DNA of 64,000 bases, taken from NCBI GenBank assembly GCA_905221605.1, contig CAJNDS010002136.1, positions 348,501-412,500 of the forward strand, written 5' to 3'. Below the pieces are notes generated by a model. The model was not told the DNA's origin. It saw only the letters and a list, made by a program, of their open reading frames with translations, and searched no databases. This stretch comes from Symbiodinium natans (taxonomy: Eukaryota > Sar > Dinophyceae > Suessiales > Symbiodiniaceae). Every line of letters starts with the position of its first letter. Positions within the stretch are counted from its first letter, which is position 1. Position numbers and translations under genes: made by a program. Shown piece by piece: positions 40,730 through 50,937 of the stretch.

Positions 40730-42859
40730 TCACCCATGCATATAGGCAGCAGCCTCTTCGTCCGGATCCATGACGTCCATCTTATCCTCGGGGCTGCGCA
40801 CCTCCTCAGTCTCCTGGACGGGCTGTGACTGTTCCGTCGTATCCACGGGACTAGGCACTTGCTGAATCTCCTGCGATGGCTGTTCAGTCTCATGCACTGG
40901 GTTGTGCACTTGCTCAATCTCCTCTGCGGGCTGCGGCTGTGACTGTTTTTGTCGCACTCGCCGGCCTGGAGTAGGATACACAAAGGCAGAAGAGCTCAAC
41001 AATCTTCGCCTGGGCTGCGTGGGGCTGGCAAGCTGAACTGAGAAGGGCACGGTTGGCGGGACATCGGCCTCGCTTGAGGAAGACGATGACGGCAGAACCC
41101 TTCGTGGCATCAGCCACTGTTGTAGCTCATGATCAGCGTGGGCAACAAAGTCTTCTTTCTTCCTGAATGTGGCCAACTTCTCCATGCTGGCATCGATCAG
41201 TGCCTGCTCTCGTTCTACACCACGACGAAAGTTCTCGCCGAGGATGGTCACCCCCGTCTTGTATTGCCCGTAGAGTGGTTTGTCGTCATCAGCGAGCATG
41301 TCTGAGTGAATGTCCTGGATGCAGATGCGATGGATCATTCCACTCTTTTTCTCACTTGGGAGGCGAAGATACAGTGCAGTCTCACACAGCACGAAGATAA
41401 CCGACCGTTTCAAGACCGCCATTACGTCCTTTTCCAGGTCGCCCTCGAAGAATGGCTTGATGACCTTCATGAAAGCGTCATGGGTTAGCGTAGTCTCCGT
41501 GTATTCACTTGGCGCGGGGTCATCCCCGATTTCGTTTGACGCAATGCCTCGAAATTGATTTCGGAGCTGCTTGGCGTCATCATACCTGCCCTCTGTGGTC
41601 TGATCCTCGTCCGCTGTCACGAAGCTCTTGAGGTCGGATATATCGAGCTTGCGCCTGGTCGGGTCATCCAGGAAGAGGCCCTCCTGGATTTGCGGCATCC
41701 GCTGCCTGAAATTATCCAAGGATTTAGCTCTTCGCCATCCTGGCTGGACTCCCACCAAGTTAAGTCGCCGCACATGGTAGCGGCCCATAGCCATCGCCAG
41801 AACGATCATGGTGGGGGTCTTGCCTGCCCCTGCGCAACCGAAAATCATCATGGCGGACGTCATGAGTAGAGGGTACACCCACGGAAGGATGCGCTCCCAC
41901 AGGGGTTCTTTCAAGGAAAGACTGTGCAGTGGAAATTCGTTCATGGGAACTGCCCCTCTGATCCCACGGCTCTTGTTCTGAGCCATGAGACGCACCTTCG
42001 TCTCGGGCCACCCTGCAATGGGGGTCCCGGACTCGGGCTTGATAGAAGCCATGATCCAGTACGTCTGTTCGTTCCTGGAATCGCAGTCAGGAGCCTGCGA
42101 GTTGATGAATTTGATCCCCTCCGACAGGATGTCGTTCTCAGGATTCCAGGAAGACTTGGAGTCAGACCGCTCCAGAGTCTCAGCTGTTTTCTGCTGGAGA
42201 AGTTGCCACCGACAGTGGTGTCCTGTCAGTTGATTCAGCAGCTTCTGCAATCCTTTTTTAATTGCCCAGGGGCCAGGCCGGAAGACGGGAACGTAGGCAT
42301 CGCCAGCACAAACCTTCATGACGATGTTACGAGGGACGGGCTTTTCAAAGTAGACAACCTTGAGGACATCGATGAAGCCGTCACCGAGAGTATTCACGAT
42401 GATGTCCACTTTGGCGCCGGATGGTAAGGGACCCAAGAAACGAATCTCATACGGAAACTCGTCCAACTTGCCCTCGGACGCTAGCTTGCACAAGGAGCTG
42501 GCTTTCCCGCATTCTGGAACAGCAAATTGGGCATCTAGCAAAACAGCCACAGTGGACTTCACCTCGTGCAGAGGACGACACGCCTGACTCATGAGTCTCT
42601 GAATACTCAGTGAGCAATCGTCATTTGCACGGAAAACTTGCGCTTGTTCTAGCTGCCGCAGATACCACGACTTGTCCCCGACTTCTGCGAGGGCCTCGTC
42701 CATTAGTGTCCCACTCATGTTTGCACAAGGACGATTCGAGGATAATCTCGTAGCTAAGGAACTATAGCAGCTGACGAGTCTCGAGCACTTGATGTAAACT
42801 ATATCCTTAAGAGTCCAGTTGCCTGCACAGTAAATTTTGCTTTTTAAGATAATACGCAT
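40730..42859 (-). CDS. P-loop ATPase of the cassette
   Basis: A 709-residue frame. The Met near 42,718 (MSGTLMDEALAEVGDKSW) is a likelier start than the first, because the preceding 47 residues lack coding character. A hydrophobic lead and Walker A (MMIFGCAGAGKTPT) lie near residue 338. A Walker B candidate (EGLFLDDPTRR) follows about 60 residues later, and VIFVLCETALYLRLP may be a sensor strand. The C-terminal 130 residues are Ser/Pro/Glu/Gln-rich with imperfect repeats (QEIQQVPSPVDTTEQS-like). An AAA+/helper ATPase of transposition is the likely role by position, similar to helper ATPases of large bacterial transposons. This is not proven. Confidence 0.65.
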   Translation of the reverse strand: MRIILKSKIYCAGNWTLKDIVYIKCSRLVSCYSSLATRLSSNRPCANMSGTLMDEALAEVGDKSWYLRQLEQAQVFRANDDCSLSIQRLMSQACRPLHEVKSTVAVLLDAQFAVPECGKASSLCKLASEGKLDEFPYEIRFLGPLPSGAKVDIIVNTLGDGFIDVLKVVYFEKPVPRNIVMKVCAGDAYVPVFRPGPWAIKKGLQKLLNQLTGHHCRWQLLQQKTAETLERSDSKSSWNPENDILSEGIKFINSQAPDCDSRNEQTYWIMASIKPESGTPIAGWPETKVRLMAQNKSRGIRGAVPMNEFPLHSLSLKEPLWERILPWVYPLLMTSAMMIFGCAGAGKTPTMIVLAMAMGRYHVRRLNLVGVQPGWRRAKSLDNFRQRMPQIQEGLFLDDPTRRKLDISDLKSFVTADEDQTTEGRYDDAKQLRNQFRGIASNEIGDDPAPSEYTETTLTHDAFMKVIKPFFEGDLEKDVMAVLKRSVIFVLCETALYLRLPSEKKSGMIHRICIQDIHSDMLADDDKPLYGQYKTGVTILGENFRRGVEREQALIDASMEKLATFRKKEDFVAHADHELQQWLMPRRVLPSSSSSSEADVPPTVPFSVQLASPTQPRRRLLSSSAFVYPTPGRRVRQKQSQPQPAEEIEQVHNPVHETEQPSQEIQQVPSPVDTTEQSQPVQETEEVRSPEDKMDVMDPDEEAAAYMHG

Positions 42860-43000
42860 TTTGCTTTGAAAGGTAACATATAAGCATTAATCAACAGCAG
42901 TGTCGCATTCTTTTTCTGTACTCGCACGGTCATGAGTTCTTGTTCTGAATGACAGCCAATGCGCATATAGTGGAAGACAAGATCACGTATGAGGTATTCT

Positions 43001-43867
43001 TTACTTCTTCTCGGCCTTGGCTCTGGCTTTCTGGATCGTGAGAAGGACTCCATTCCACACCCTCTTCTTGTTCTGGTTCACATGACTGCGCCTCATATCC
43101 GCCGCGGTCACGTAGAGGTCGTGCCAGTCTGACGTCCATGACGACATGTCTACCGGTTCTGGTGTGCTTGCTGAGGCGAAGCTACTCGACCCATCGTTGT
43201 CGCTGTCCTCGCTACTGCTCTCGCTGCTGGATGCCTTCTTGGTGTTGATGGGGTCGGTGCTGCTTCCTGCAGCTTGGCGTGCATCATCGTTTGGTACGTT
43301 CACATGCGAGTCACTTGCGTCCGAGTTCGTGGCATCCACTGCCATGTCTTCGCCACGATTCTTGCCCACGACGGTGTCTGACTTCATCACCTCTAAGTTG
43401 GCGTCCTCAAGTGCCAAACATTCGCCACGGCTTGATGTCTTGATCTTGTTCTTCTTCTTGTCGGGAGACTGCATGTCCTCGATCATCAGGACGCCGCTGT
43501 CTTTTGCGGTTCCCTTCTTTGCTTTGGCTACAGTCTTCAAGAGCATGTTCCATGCTTCTTCGCTCCACTGTCCATCAATCCCGGTCTTGGTCATGTGGAG
43601 CTGCCGCTGAATGTTATGGAGCAAGATGTAATAGTCCTTCTTCTTCATGTCGGCTCGGCTCGCATGAAGCTGGACGAGGCCCGACTCGACAGCCTGGAAA
43701 AACTCCTTGGCGGACGGAGGCTTCTTCGTGTCTGAAGCCTCTTCATTCTTAGTGATGTGAATCACTGCGTTGCCGGAGGAGTCCAATGCGAAGGTGCCCG
43801 TGATGTTGACGGCCGCCATGAGGAGTACGCGTATGCTACGGCTGGAAACTGCGCGTTTATAGCCCAA
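43001..43867 (-). CDS. Small charged cassette protein, unknown
   Basis: A 288-residue frame. The internal Met at about 43,816 (MAAVNITGTFALDSSG) has a better context (GCCGCCATG) and is probably the start. The N-terminal half looks folded (helices around KEFFQAVESGLVQLHASR and NMLLKTVAKAKK). The middle is acidic and serine-rich (SSSESSSEDSDNDGSSS), and the C-terminus is basic (RRSHVNQNKKRVWNG). No family recognised. It lies first in the minus-strand run, just below the palindrome array, so the array may contain its promoter. Confidence 0.6.
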   Translation of the reverse strand: MGYKRAVSSRSIRVLLMAAVNITGTFALDSSGNAVIHITKNEEASDTKKPPSAKEFFQAVESGLVQLHASRADMKKKDYYILLHNIQRQLHMTKTGIDGQWSEEAWNMLLKTVAKAKKGTAKDSGVLMIEDMQSPDKKKNKIKTSSRGECLALEDANLEVMKSDTVVGKNRGEDMAVDATNSDASDSHVNVPNDDARQAAGSSTDPINTKKASSSESSSEDSDNDGSSSFASASTPEPVDMSSWTSDWHDLYVTAADMRRSHVNQNKKRVWNGVLLTIQKARAKAEKK

Positions 43868-43984
43868 GCTGCGCGTCGAAATTGAGTCGATTCAACGCAC
43901 ACATACTGGAACCACTTTCAGTGGCGTAATATACAATACCATGGCCTAGAGTTGCGCAATATATTTTTAACCATAAGAAAAAAT

Positions 43985-44745
43985 CTTCAGGACCAGGAGT
44001 TTTAAAACTCCTTGCTTAGCCACGAGAGGAGTTTTAAAACTCCTGCCACCGAAGATTGAAGATTGTCGGGGCCAAGAGTTTTAAAACTCCTTGCTTAGCC
44101 ACGAGAGGAGTTTTAAAACTCCTGCCACTGAAGATTGAAGATTGAAGATTCCCCGGAACTCTTTCCAGGAATCTTCAGTCTTCAATCTTCGGGGCCAGGA
44201 GTTTTAAAACTCCTTACTTAGCCACGAGAGGAGTTTTAAAACTCCTGCCACTGAAGATTGAAGATTGAAGATTCCCCGGAACTCTTTCCAGGAATCTTCA
44301 GTCTACAATCTTCGGGGCCAGGAGTTTTAAAACTCCTTACTTAGCCACAAGAGGAGTTTTAAAACTCCCGGCCCCTAAGATGGAAGATTGAAGATTCCTG
44401 GAAAGAGTTCTGGGGAATCTTCAATCTTCAATCTTCGGGGCCAGGAGTTTTAAAACTCCTTGCTTAGCCACAAGAGGAGTTTTAAAACTCCCGGCCCCTA
44501 AGATTGAAGATTGAAGATTCCTGGAAAGAGTTCTGGGGAATCTTCAATCTTCAATCTTCGGGGCCAGGAGTTTTAAAACTCCTTGCTTAGCCACAAGAGG
44601 AGTTTTAAAACTCCCGGCCCCTAAGATTGAAGATTGAAGATTCCTGGAAAGAGTTCTGGGGAATCTTCAATCTTCAATCTTCGGGGCCAGGAGTTTTAAA
44701 ACCCCTTGCTTAGCCACAAGAGGAGTTTTAAAACTCCTAGCCCTG
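43985..44745. repeat. 123-bp tandem array of palindromes
   Basis: Seven units start at 43,993, 44,072, 44,195, 44,318, 44,441, 44,564 and 44,687: the first spacing is 79, all others exactly 123. Each unit holds two copies of the perfect palindrome GGAGTTTTAAAACTCC around TTGCTTAGCCAC, and an inverted pair GAAGATTGAAGATTC / GAATCTTCAATCTTC. The order is typical of subterminal transposase-binding repeats or an origin-like array. Confidence 0.95.
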
Positions 44746-44871
44746 CAGATTTTTTTCGGCGTCTTTAAGTATTTGCTATTTCGTATTTTATGTATATCTA
44801 TAGATATATGTCCATATATATCCGGCTTCGAATATAGTAAACACGTCTCGACATAGAAAAGGGTATGAAAC

Positions 44872-44905
44872 GGTAGGTTTTTGGGGGGGGGTACCATATA
44901 TATAT
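44872..44905 (-). repeat. Candidate right inverted end of the cassette
   Basis: GGTAGGTTTTTGGGGGGG then GTACCATATATA, the partner of 36,928-36,960. A (TA)n run and an 11-T run follow to 44,927. Confidence 0.4.
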
Positions 44906-44999
44906 ATATATATATTTTTTTTTTTTGTATAGCCTATATATTAGAGAGAGACCCTATATAAACCCTAGAACCCTGGAACCCTACCACCCTACCTTCTAT

Positions 45000-45900
45000 A
45001 TACCCCGAAAACCTATAGGGCTTCTGGGGGTAGTAGGCGGGGTATTTAGGGATAGGTTGTGAAGAGAGCATGCTGGCGTAGCACAAGCCCTTAAGTCCTT
45101 ATAATACCCTAATACCCTGATACCCTAAACCAGAAGAAGAGCAGAACAACCAACAAACACCAAGACGGTTGAGTATGACCACTCACTTTCTGTCTTCCCG
45201 AAACAAAACTCCCCATATATCCCTATAAACCTTTCAACCCTCGAAACTCTGCAACCATTGTGGGTCCTGCATATAGTCTTCGTTTTTGGGGCTTACATAG
45301 GTTCTTTTCTTGGGGAGGGGGTCACAAGACATGAAAGGTCTCATACAAACCCAATACCTTGAGGAAGTTTTCCTCACACTAAATCCAGATAAACCTCTAT
45401 AACCCAAAGTGGCACGTAAAACCCTACAAGGGAGTGCAATCAACACAGCTTGCAAAAGCCAGGCAAATCCAGCAAAAACGGGCCATGATCAGGCATCCAT
45501 GTTGAAATGTACAGATTGATTGCATGATGTTTTTTTTGCTGCACGCAATGTGCTATCTCGACAGAATGAGCTTCATCCATGCTCCTGCCACCACTATGCA
45601 TGGCGACCACTGCTGGAATAGCCGGCGCTCCAAAGCAGAAGCTTAAAAAACCTTCGCAACCCTAGCAACCCTAAACCCTATAAACCCTATAGACCCCAAA
45701 ACCTGCACTTCCACATCCCAGCTCCAAAGGATGTCCGGCCAGCAGGGTGTTAGGGTTAAGGGTTATAGGGTTTAGGGTGTCTGGGTTTGGGGCTTGCTTC
45801 AGAGTTCCATTTTTTGGTTTTCCGCTTCTTCTGGGGTCATGTGGTTGTTTTTTTTGGTCTTACCAGTTTTTGCTTTTGGGGTCACAAAAAGGAGGCCATA
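45000..45900. other. Unique stretch without a supported gene
   Basis: Scattered AACCCTA-like words but no arrays until 45,905. A minus frame at 45,234-45,455 is open without domain or splice support. The G/T-skewed piece at 45,805-45,890 resembles 35.8-36.4 kb. Confidence 0.4.
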
Positions 45901-46003
45901 CGAAGGACCAGGTAAACCCTAAACCCTGAACCCTAACCCCTAAACCCCAAACCCTAAACCCCCAACCCTGAACCTAAACCCTAAACCCTAGAGGGCTGCT
46001 GAC

Positions 46004-46111
46004 CTCAGAAGCCACCAGAGAGGCTGAAGCAAGGGGGCTGAGAACCCAACTTCCCAACCTGTATGACTCGAGAGAAGAAAAGATGCCACGCCAGAAGAGG
46101 CCTACTCCTGC
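46004..46111 (-). CDS. Exon, membrane protein (gene M)
   Basis: Exactly 36 codons in phase 0 at both ends: AGVGLFWRGIFSSLES, YRLGSWVLSPLASASL, VASE. Acceptor CTAACCTCAG, donor GAG|GTCAGC. Moderately hydrophobic. First exon to the right of the repeat-free island. Confidence 0.55.
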
Positions 46112-46129
46112 CTGAGGTTAGGGTTTACA

Positions 46130-46372
46130 GACTTGGGGTTAAGTTTATGGTTTAAATTTAGGGTTTCGGGTTTAGGGTTTAGGGTTTAGGGTTTAGGGGG
46201 TAGGGTTAGGGTATAAGGTTTAGGGTTTAGGGTTTAGGGTTTGGGGTTTGGGGTTTGGGGTCTGGGGTTTAGGGTTTAGGGTTTAGGGTTTAGGGTTTAG
46301 GGTTTAGGGTTTAGGGCGTAGGGCGTAGGGCTTAGGGTTTAGGGTTTAGGGTTTAGGGTTTAGGGTTTAGGG
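46130..46372 (+). repeat. Long telomere-type array (TTTAGGG)n
   Basis: About 33 units with a run of GGGGTTTGGGG variants at 46,240 and GCGTAGG variants at 46,315. Confidence 0.95.
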
Positions 46373-46403
46373 CTCGGCCATTGGAGTCCGGGGCGCATGG
46401 TAC

Positions 46404-46473
46404 AAAGCGAGCTGGCTGCAGAGATGATCAGGGTCACCAAGCCCACGGCCCAGCACGAGGTGACCACCAGCAC
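46404..46473 (-). CDS. Exon, membrane protein (gene M)
   Basis: Minus-strand frame reads VLVVTSCWAVGLVTLIIS then AASSL, one long hydrophobic helix with strong GC3. Acceptor AAGTGCGTAG, donor TTT|GTACCATG. Both flanks are TTTAGGG on plus, so the orientation rule does not hold on the left side. Confidence 0.6.
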
Positions 46474-47174
46474 CTACGCACTTGGAGGTTTTTAGGGTCT
46501 AGGGTTTAGGGTTCAGGGTTTAGGGTTGAGGGTTTCGGGTTTCGGGTTTAGGGTTTAGGGTTCAGGGTTCAGGGTTTAGGGTTTAGGGTTTAGGGTTTAG
46601 GGTTTAGGGTTTAGGGTTTAGGTTCCAAGTACTTAGTAACCCATTACTAGTGTAGCTATAACCCAAATATAAGCCTCCTAAGTACCCGTTTTCATCGGGT
46701 TATGTGTACAGTTGTAATTGGGTTAGTAAGTACCATGAACCTCCTAGCAGGATCTGCATATGGAGGCCGGAGATGACCTTAAAGCTTAAGTTGTCTCTGC
46801 CCTACATTGTTGACCAATAAATCCTAAACCCTAAACTTTAAACCCTAATCCCTCAACCCTAAACCCATGAGCCCGACACAGGCTATGTAGACGTGCTGTC
46901 TCTTGGTGTGTGCTATGCTTCCATGCTGGTGAGGTTCTAAGGCGGCCAACAAGAACAAAGAGATTGGGCAAGGCTTTTGGGGCACTCTCTGAAAACACGA
47001 GAGTCTAGGGCCCCCGACCAGCTCACTGAATGTCTGGGATGGAATGGGAATCGCCAAAGGCAAGCCCCCACCAAGCTGCGCGGAAATGGCTGCTTTCCTG
47101 AGCGCTCTAAGGGCTTTTGGGGCATTCTACCCTAAACCCAGAAGGCATTCTACCCTAAACCCTAAACCCCAAAC

Positions 47175-47274
47175 CTTGGAGTTTCGAATTTTGGGCTGTA
47201 TAGGGCGATGTTACTGCGATGTTGGGTATAGAGTCGCAGGATGGAGGGCGGCATGTCGTGGGGCTTCGGGAATG
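47175..47274 (-). CDS. Exon, unknown
   Basis: Minus-strand frame reads AFPKPHDMPPSILRLYTQ then HRSNIALYSPKFETP. Acceptor GAAAGCTGAG, donor AAG|GTTTGGGG. A second minus frame is open too. Confidence 0.4.
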
Positions 47275-48005
47275 CTCAGCTTTCATGTGCCCAGCTTTAG
47301 GATTTAGGATTTAGGGTTTAGGGTTTAGGGTTTAGGGTTTAGGGCTTAGGGTTTAGGGTTAGGTTAGGGTGTAGGGTTTAGGAAAACTAAGCCAGAAGCA
47401 GACGAATCATCTCCCCTTAGCTGAGCCTCTCCTGGCCCCACCAAACCCCCGCGAACCCCCGGACCTTCAGTTCAAACAGGCGCCAACTCGGGGCCCCCTT
47501 TTGTGCCTTTTTGGAACTTGGGGTTTAGGGTTTAGGGTTTAGGGTTTAGGGTTTAGGGTTTAGGGTTTAGGGTTTAGGGCGTAGGGTTTAGGGTTAGGGT
47601 TCCTGGAACCCTTCAGAAGGCGATCCTATCCCTAGTGGGGGTCGCGAATGTCCCAGCTGCCACGCAGATGCGAAGTCCCAGCCCTGCAGCACAGGATGCA
47701 GGGTTTAGGGTTTAGGGTTTGGGGTTTGGGGTTTAGGGTTTAGGGTTTCAGGTTTAGGGTTTAGGGCCTACGGGTGAACCGAATCCCTGACCTTGCGGAG
47801 TTCGTGAGGGAGTGAGAGGGGCCTTTGGCTCACTCCGGTAGATTTCGGCGAGGGCTTGAAGGGTTCTAGCAGAAGATCGACTTCAGGGGCCGGATGTTAG
47901 GAGCTTTGGGGTGCCTCAGTTCGGTCGTACCTTGACATGCACACACACACACACACACCCCTCGCTCGCTCGCACGAACGAACGAACGAAACGCCCCGCC
48001 TCTAC

Positions 48006-48073
48006 CAAGGCCAGCACTGCACCGAAGAGGCAGGCAACCAGGAGCTGAAGCAGAACGACGACCACCACCTCGT
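48006..48073 (-). CDS. Exon, membrane protein (gene M)
   Basis: Minus-strand frame reads DEVVVVVLLQLLVACLF then GAVLAL, a strongly hydrophobic helix. Acceptor AAGTTCCAAG, donor TTG|GTAGAGG (near canonical). The plus strand is also open (HCTEEAGNQELKQNDDHH) but lacks an acceptor. Confidence 0.55.
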
Positions 48074-48774
48074 CTTGGAACTTCAAACCCCGAACGCTAA
48101 CAACAGCTTAGGGTTTAACGTTTAGGGTTTAGGGTTTAGGGTTTAGTGTTTAGGGTTTAGGAGCAACACATCTAAAAAGAGGTCAACATGCTCTAAGTAG
48201 CCTTGTCCAAGGTCCCGATTTGGGAGTTCGTATTGGCGCACTGAAGCCTACATCCTAGAGCCAAAGGTGGGGACAGGGGCCTGAGACTCTTTGCGCTTTG
48301 GGGCTTCGGGGCTTGAGGTTCAGGCCTATGGAAGCTCGGGGTTAGCATACGGAATCGTTACAAAAAGTATTCCCTTATGGTCCCTTTGTCATGATACTCG
48401 AATAACCCCCGAAACCCTCTTCTAATTTCTCAGGCCCCTATATTAGTCTTGCAGCCAAGTAGAAAGGTTGAGGGGCTTTGGGTTAAGAGGTGTACAGGGG
48501 TGTACATTGGTGGAGTTGCTGGAGCTTATGGACATCTGACTTTCGGACCACACAGCCCCCAAGCACAACGCTCAAATAAGTTCGAAACCAAGCAATTGGA
48601 ATACCTTGTGCTACCCCCTTTACAAGACTCAGGTGCAACAAGATCACACCTGTGTCAGCAGACAGAAAAGCTGGGGATTTCAGAAATGAGGGGTGCCTTA
48701 TTGGGGTTCTTATTATGACGGAGTCCTACCATTCGGGGGTTTAGGGTCTGGGGTTCAGTGTTTAGGGTTTAGGG

Positions 48775-48920
48775 TGTATATATATATATATATATATATT
48801 TATTTATTTATATCTATATATATATAGATAGATATATATATATATATATATATTAGGGGCCCCTTCTTTTCGTAAACCCCCAGCTGGCAACCCCCCCCCC
48901 CCCCCCCCAAAAAAAAAAAG
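48775..48920. repeat. TA microsatellite, C run and A run
   Basis: About 80 bases of TATATA with TATTTATT and GATAGATA interruptions (48,775-48,855), then a family C-like CCCCTTCTTTTCGTAAACCCC, an 18-C run and an 11-A run. Confidence 0.9.
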
Positions 48921-48975
48921 TCTTGGCATGAGTGGCCAGCGCTGCCAGTCGCAGCGGCGACCGGCGCGTGATCAC
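48921..48975 (-). CDS. Exon, basic segment (gene M?)
   Basis: Minus-strand frame reads RKVITRRSPLRLAALATHA. Acceptor AACCCAGAAAG. The bases GCGCGTGATCACCTTTCTGG around the acceptor are repeated 100 bases away at 49,064, with a telomere-type block between. Confidence 0.45.
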
Positions 48976-49264
48976 CTTTCTGGGTTTCTGGGTTTCTGGG
49001 TTTGGGGTTTAGGGTTTAGGGTTTAGGGTTTAGGGTTTAGGGTTTAGGGTTTAGGGTTTAGGGCGCGTGATCACCTTTCTGGGTTTGGGTTTTTTTTGAA
49101 ATTATTCAGGGCTCAGGTCCGGGGAAAGCTTCGGGGAGGTTCGGTTTTTAAGCTTTTGAACAGTTTCAAGCTACAGGGGGCTTGAGGGTTTAGGGTTTAG
49201 GGTTTAGGGTTTAGGGTTTAGGGTTTGCGCCAGGATTCATGTCTTGGGGGCCTGAAGACCCTAG

Positions 49265-49345
49265 CCTTAAAAAAGGTGAACCTTTGAATTTATAGTAGGA
49301 TTCTCCATAACCCCGAAAGGTTATAAAGGTGACCTACCCCCGTCC
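49265..49345. mobile_element. Short element, family I
   Basis: CTTAAAAAAGGTGAACCTTT, ATAGTAGGATTCTCCATAACC and GGTTATAAAGGTGACCTACC. A relative lies at 52,372-52,485 (TTTGTAATAGGATTGTATAA ... TTAAAGGTTACCTACCCAG), with a fragment at 10,203. Confidence 0.55.
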
Positions 49346-49801
49346 CTCAGATGTTGAATGCTTCAGTTTTTACTTGAAGTCAAGCCGTTCAACACCGCGC
49401 TTTGCTTTCTTGAAGGTTTTTTGATAAGCTTTAGGGCATTCGGCTGCAGACTCGTTGGTACCCTAAACATAAATCCTAACACCTAAGCTTCAAACTAAAC
49501 CCTTAGTGTTGCTTGCCTGGCCTTTGGGAGGAGGCCGGTGGCGGCAAGCAGCCTTCAAGCAGCGGTGGCAGGGTTCAGGGTTCAGGGTTCAGGGTTCAGG
49601 GTTCAGGGTTTAGGGTTTAGGGTTTAGGGTTTAGGGTTTGGAGTTTACGGTTTAGGGTTTACCTCGAGCAGTTCTTTGTCTCGCAACGCTCAAAAACTCC
49701 TTGAACATACTGGGTCACCCACCAGAAACCCTCAACTCCTAGAGTCCTAGAACATACACCCTAAACCCTAAACCCTAAACCCTAAACCCTAAACCCTAAA
49801 C

Positions 49802-49835
49802 CCCGGAATCCAAGGCCCCGCAAGAGGATCGAGAT
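49802..49835 (-). CDS. Possible micro-exon
   Basis: ISILLRGLGF between acceptor TGGTTTGCAG and the GT of the CCCTAAA block. Only 34 bases long. Confidence 0.35.
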
Positions 49836-50265
49836 CTGCAAACCAGTGAGCCGGTCCCTATTTGCTTCAGAACTCCCTTAAAAATACGAGCATGCTTCCT
49901 GATAAGGGCAACAGCGGGATGACTAGTTGTTGTTTTTTTTTTTTTTTGGGGGGGGGGGGATTCTTAAGCAAATAGCAGGTATTGTACAGCACATGGTGGA
50001 GGGTGTGAAACAAACTATATATGCAGATCAGATGACACACAGTAGAACCTGCAAGGAGCTCTGCAAAGCTCCGCAAGCGTCCAGCTCCTCCTTTTGTTTT
50101 GCGGGATTCTTTTTCGCCTGTGCGGAATACGACAAACCCCTAAACCCCTAAACCCCTAAACCCCTAAGCCCCTAAACCCCTAAACCCCTAAGCCCCGAAA
50201 CCCCGAAACCCTATTCCAAAGTTTGCAGGTCTTGAGGACTTGGCTCCTGACAGCAATCTTCCAGC

Positions 50266-50305
50266 CTGTTGGGCACGAGCGCGCTGAGCACGGCGATTGC
50301 CAAAC
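50266..50305 (-). CDS. Possible short exon, membrane helix
   Basis: LAIAVLSALVPN between acceptor TCCGGTGGAG and a GC donor (CAG|GCTGGAAG). Short but hydrophobic and GC3-rich. Confidence 0.4.
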
Positions 50306-50879
50306 CTCCACCGGAAGCTCACTAGAGTTCACGGTCAAGGAACAGTCGGAGGATTCGAAGCTCAACGCCTGATGCCTTGAGACCGACCATTTCAGGGCAG
50401 GTTGATGTTCGCGGCTTTGCGGCATTAATTTCCAACTCACAAAAAATGTCCTAAACCACGGACCCCCCATGCTGAAGCACCAACCGACACGGTACAAGGG
50501 TCGAGCCCTGCGACAGAAATCGGCTCCAAACCCCAAAACCTATAACGGAGAGGGAGAGACCGCGCACTCCAACTATACCCTGATCCCTAAAGCATAAGCC
50601 CTAAACACCAAGCCCCGAAATCCTAAATCTCAAGCCCGTTTTCAACCGCAAATGGCAGCGTAAAAGTTGATACTCTCCTTGCGATCAACGGACATCCGCC
50701 ACGCCGCCGACTGTCGCTGCAAAAAGCCAACACATCCGAACCTTGACAACCCTAAACAGCCCCAAGCCCATAAATAAACCCCGTAGAAGCCAACAAAACC
50801 TCCTGAAAAGCCGAAGTTGTAAACCCATCGTAAACCCTAAACCCTAAACCCTAAACCCTAAACCCTAAACCTCCTCAGC

Positions 50880-50937
50880 CCAAGGCGCCGAAGAGCCCCA
50901 CCCCGAAGCAGCCCAGCAGGGCTGCAACCATCCTCTT
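50880..50937 (-). CDS. Exon, membrane helix (gene M)
   Basis: Minus-strand frame reads KRMVAALLGCFGVGLFGA. Acceptor CCCGAAAG, donor probably GC (TTGG|GCTGAGG). Flanked by CCCTAAA on the left and TTTCGGG/TTTAGGG on the right. Confidence 0.5.

Noticed and set aside
39348-43752. Plus-strand open frames opposite the cassette genes
   Set aside because: They are mirror frames of well-supported minus-strand genes and show no family motifs.
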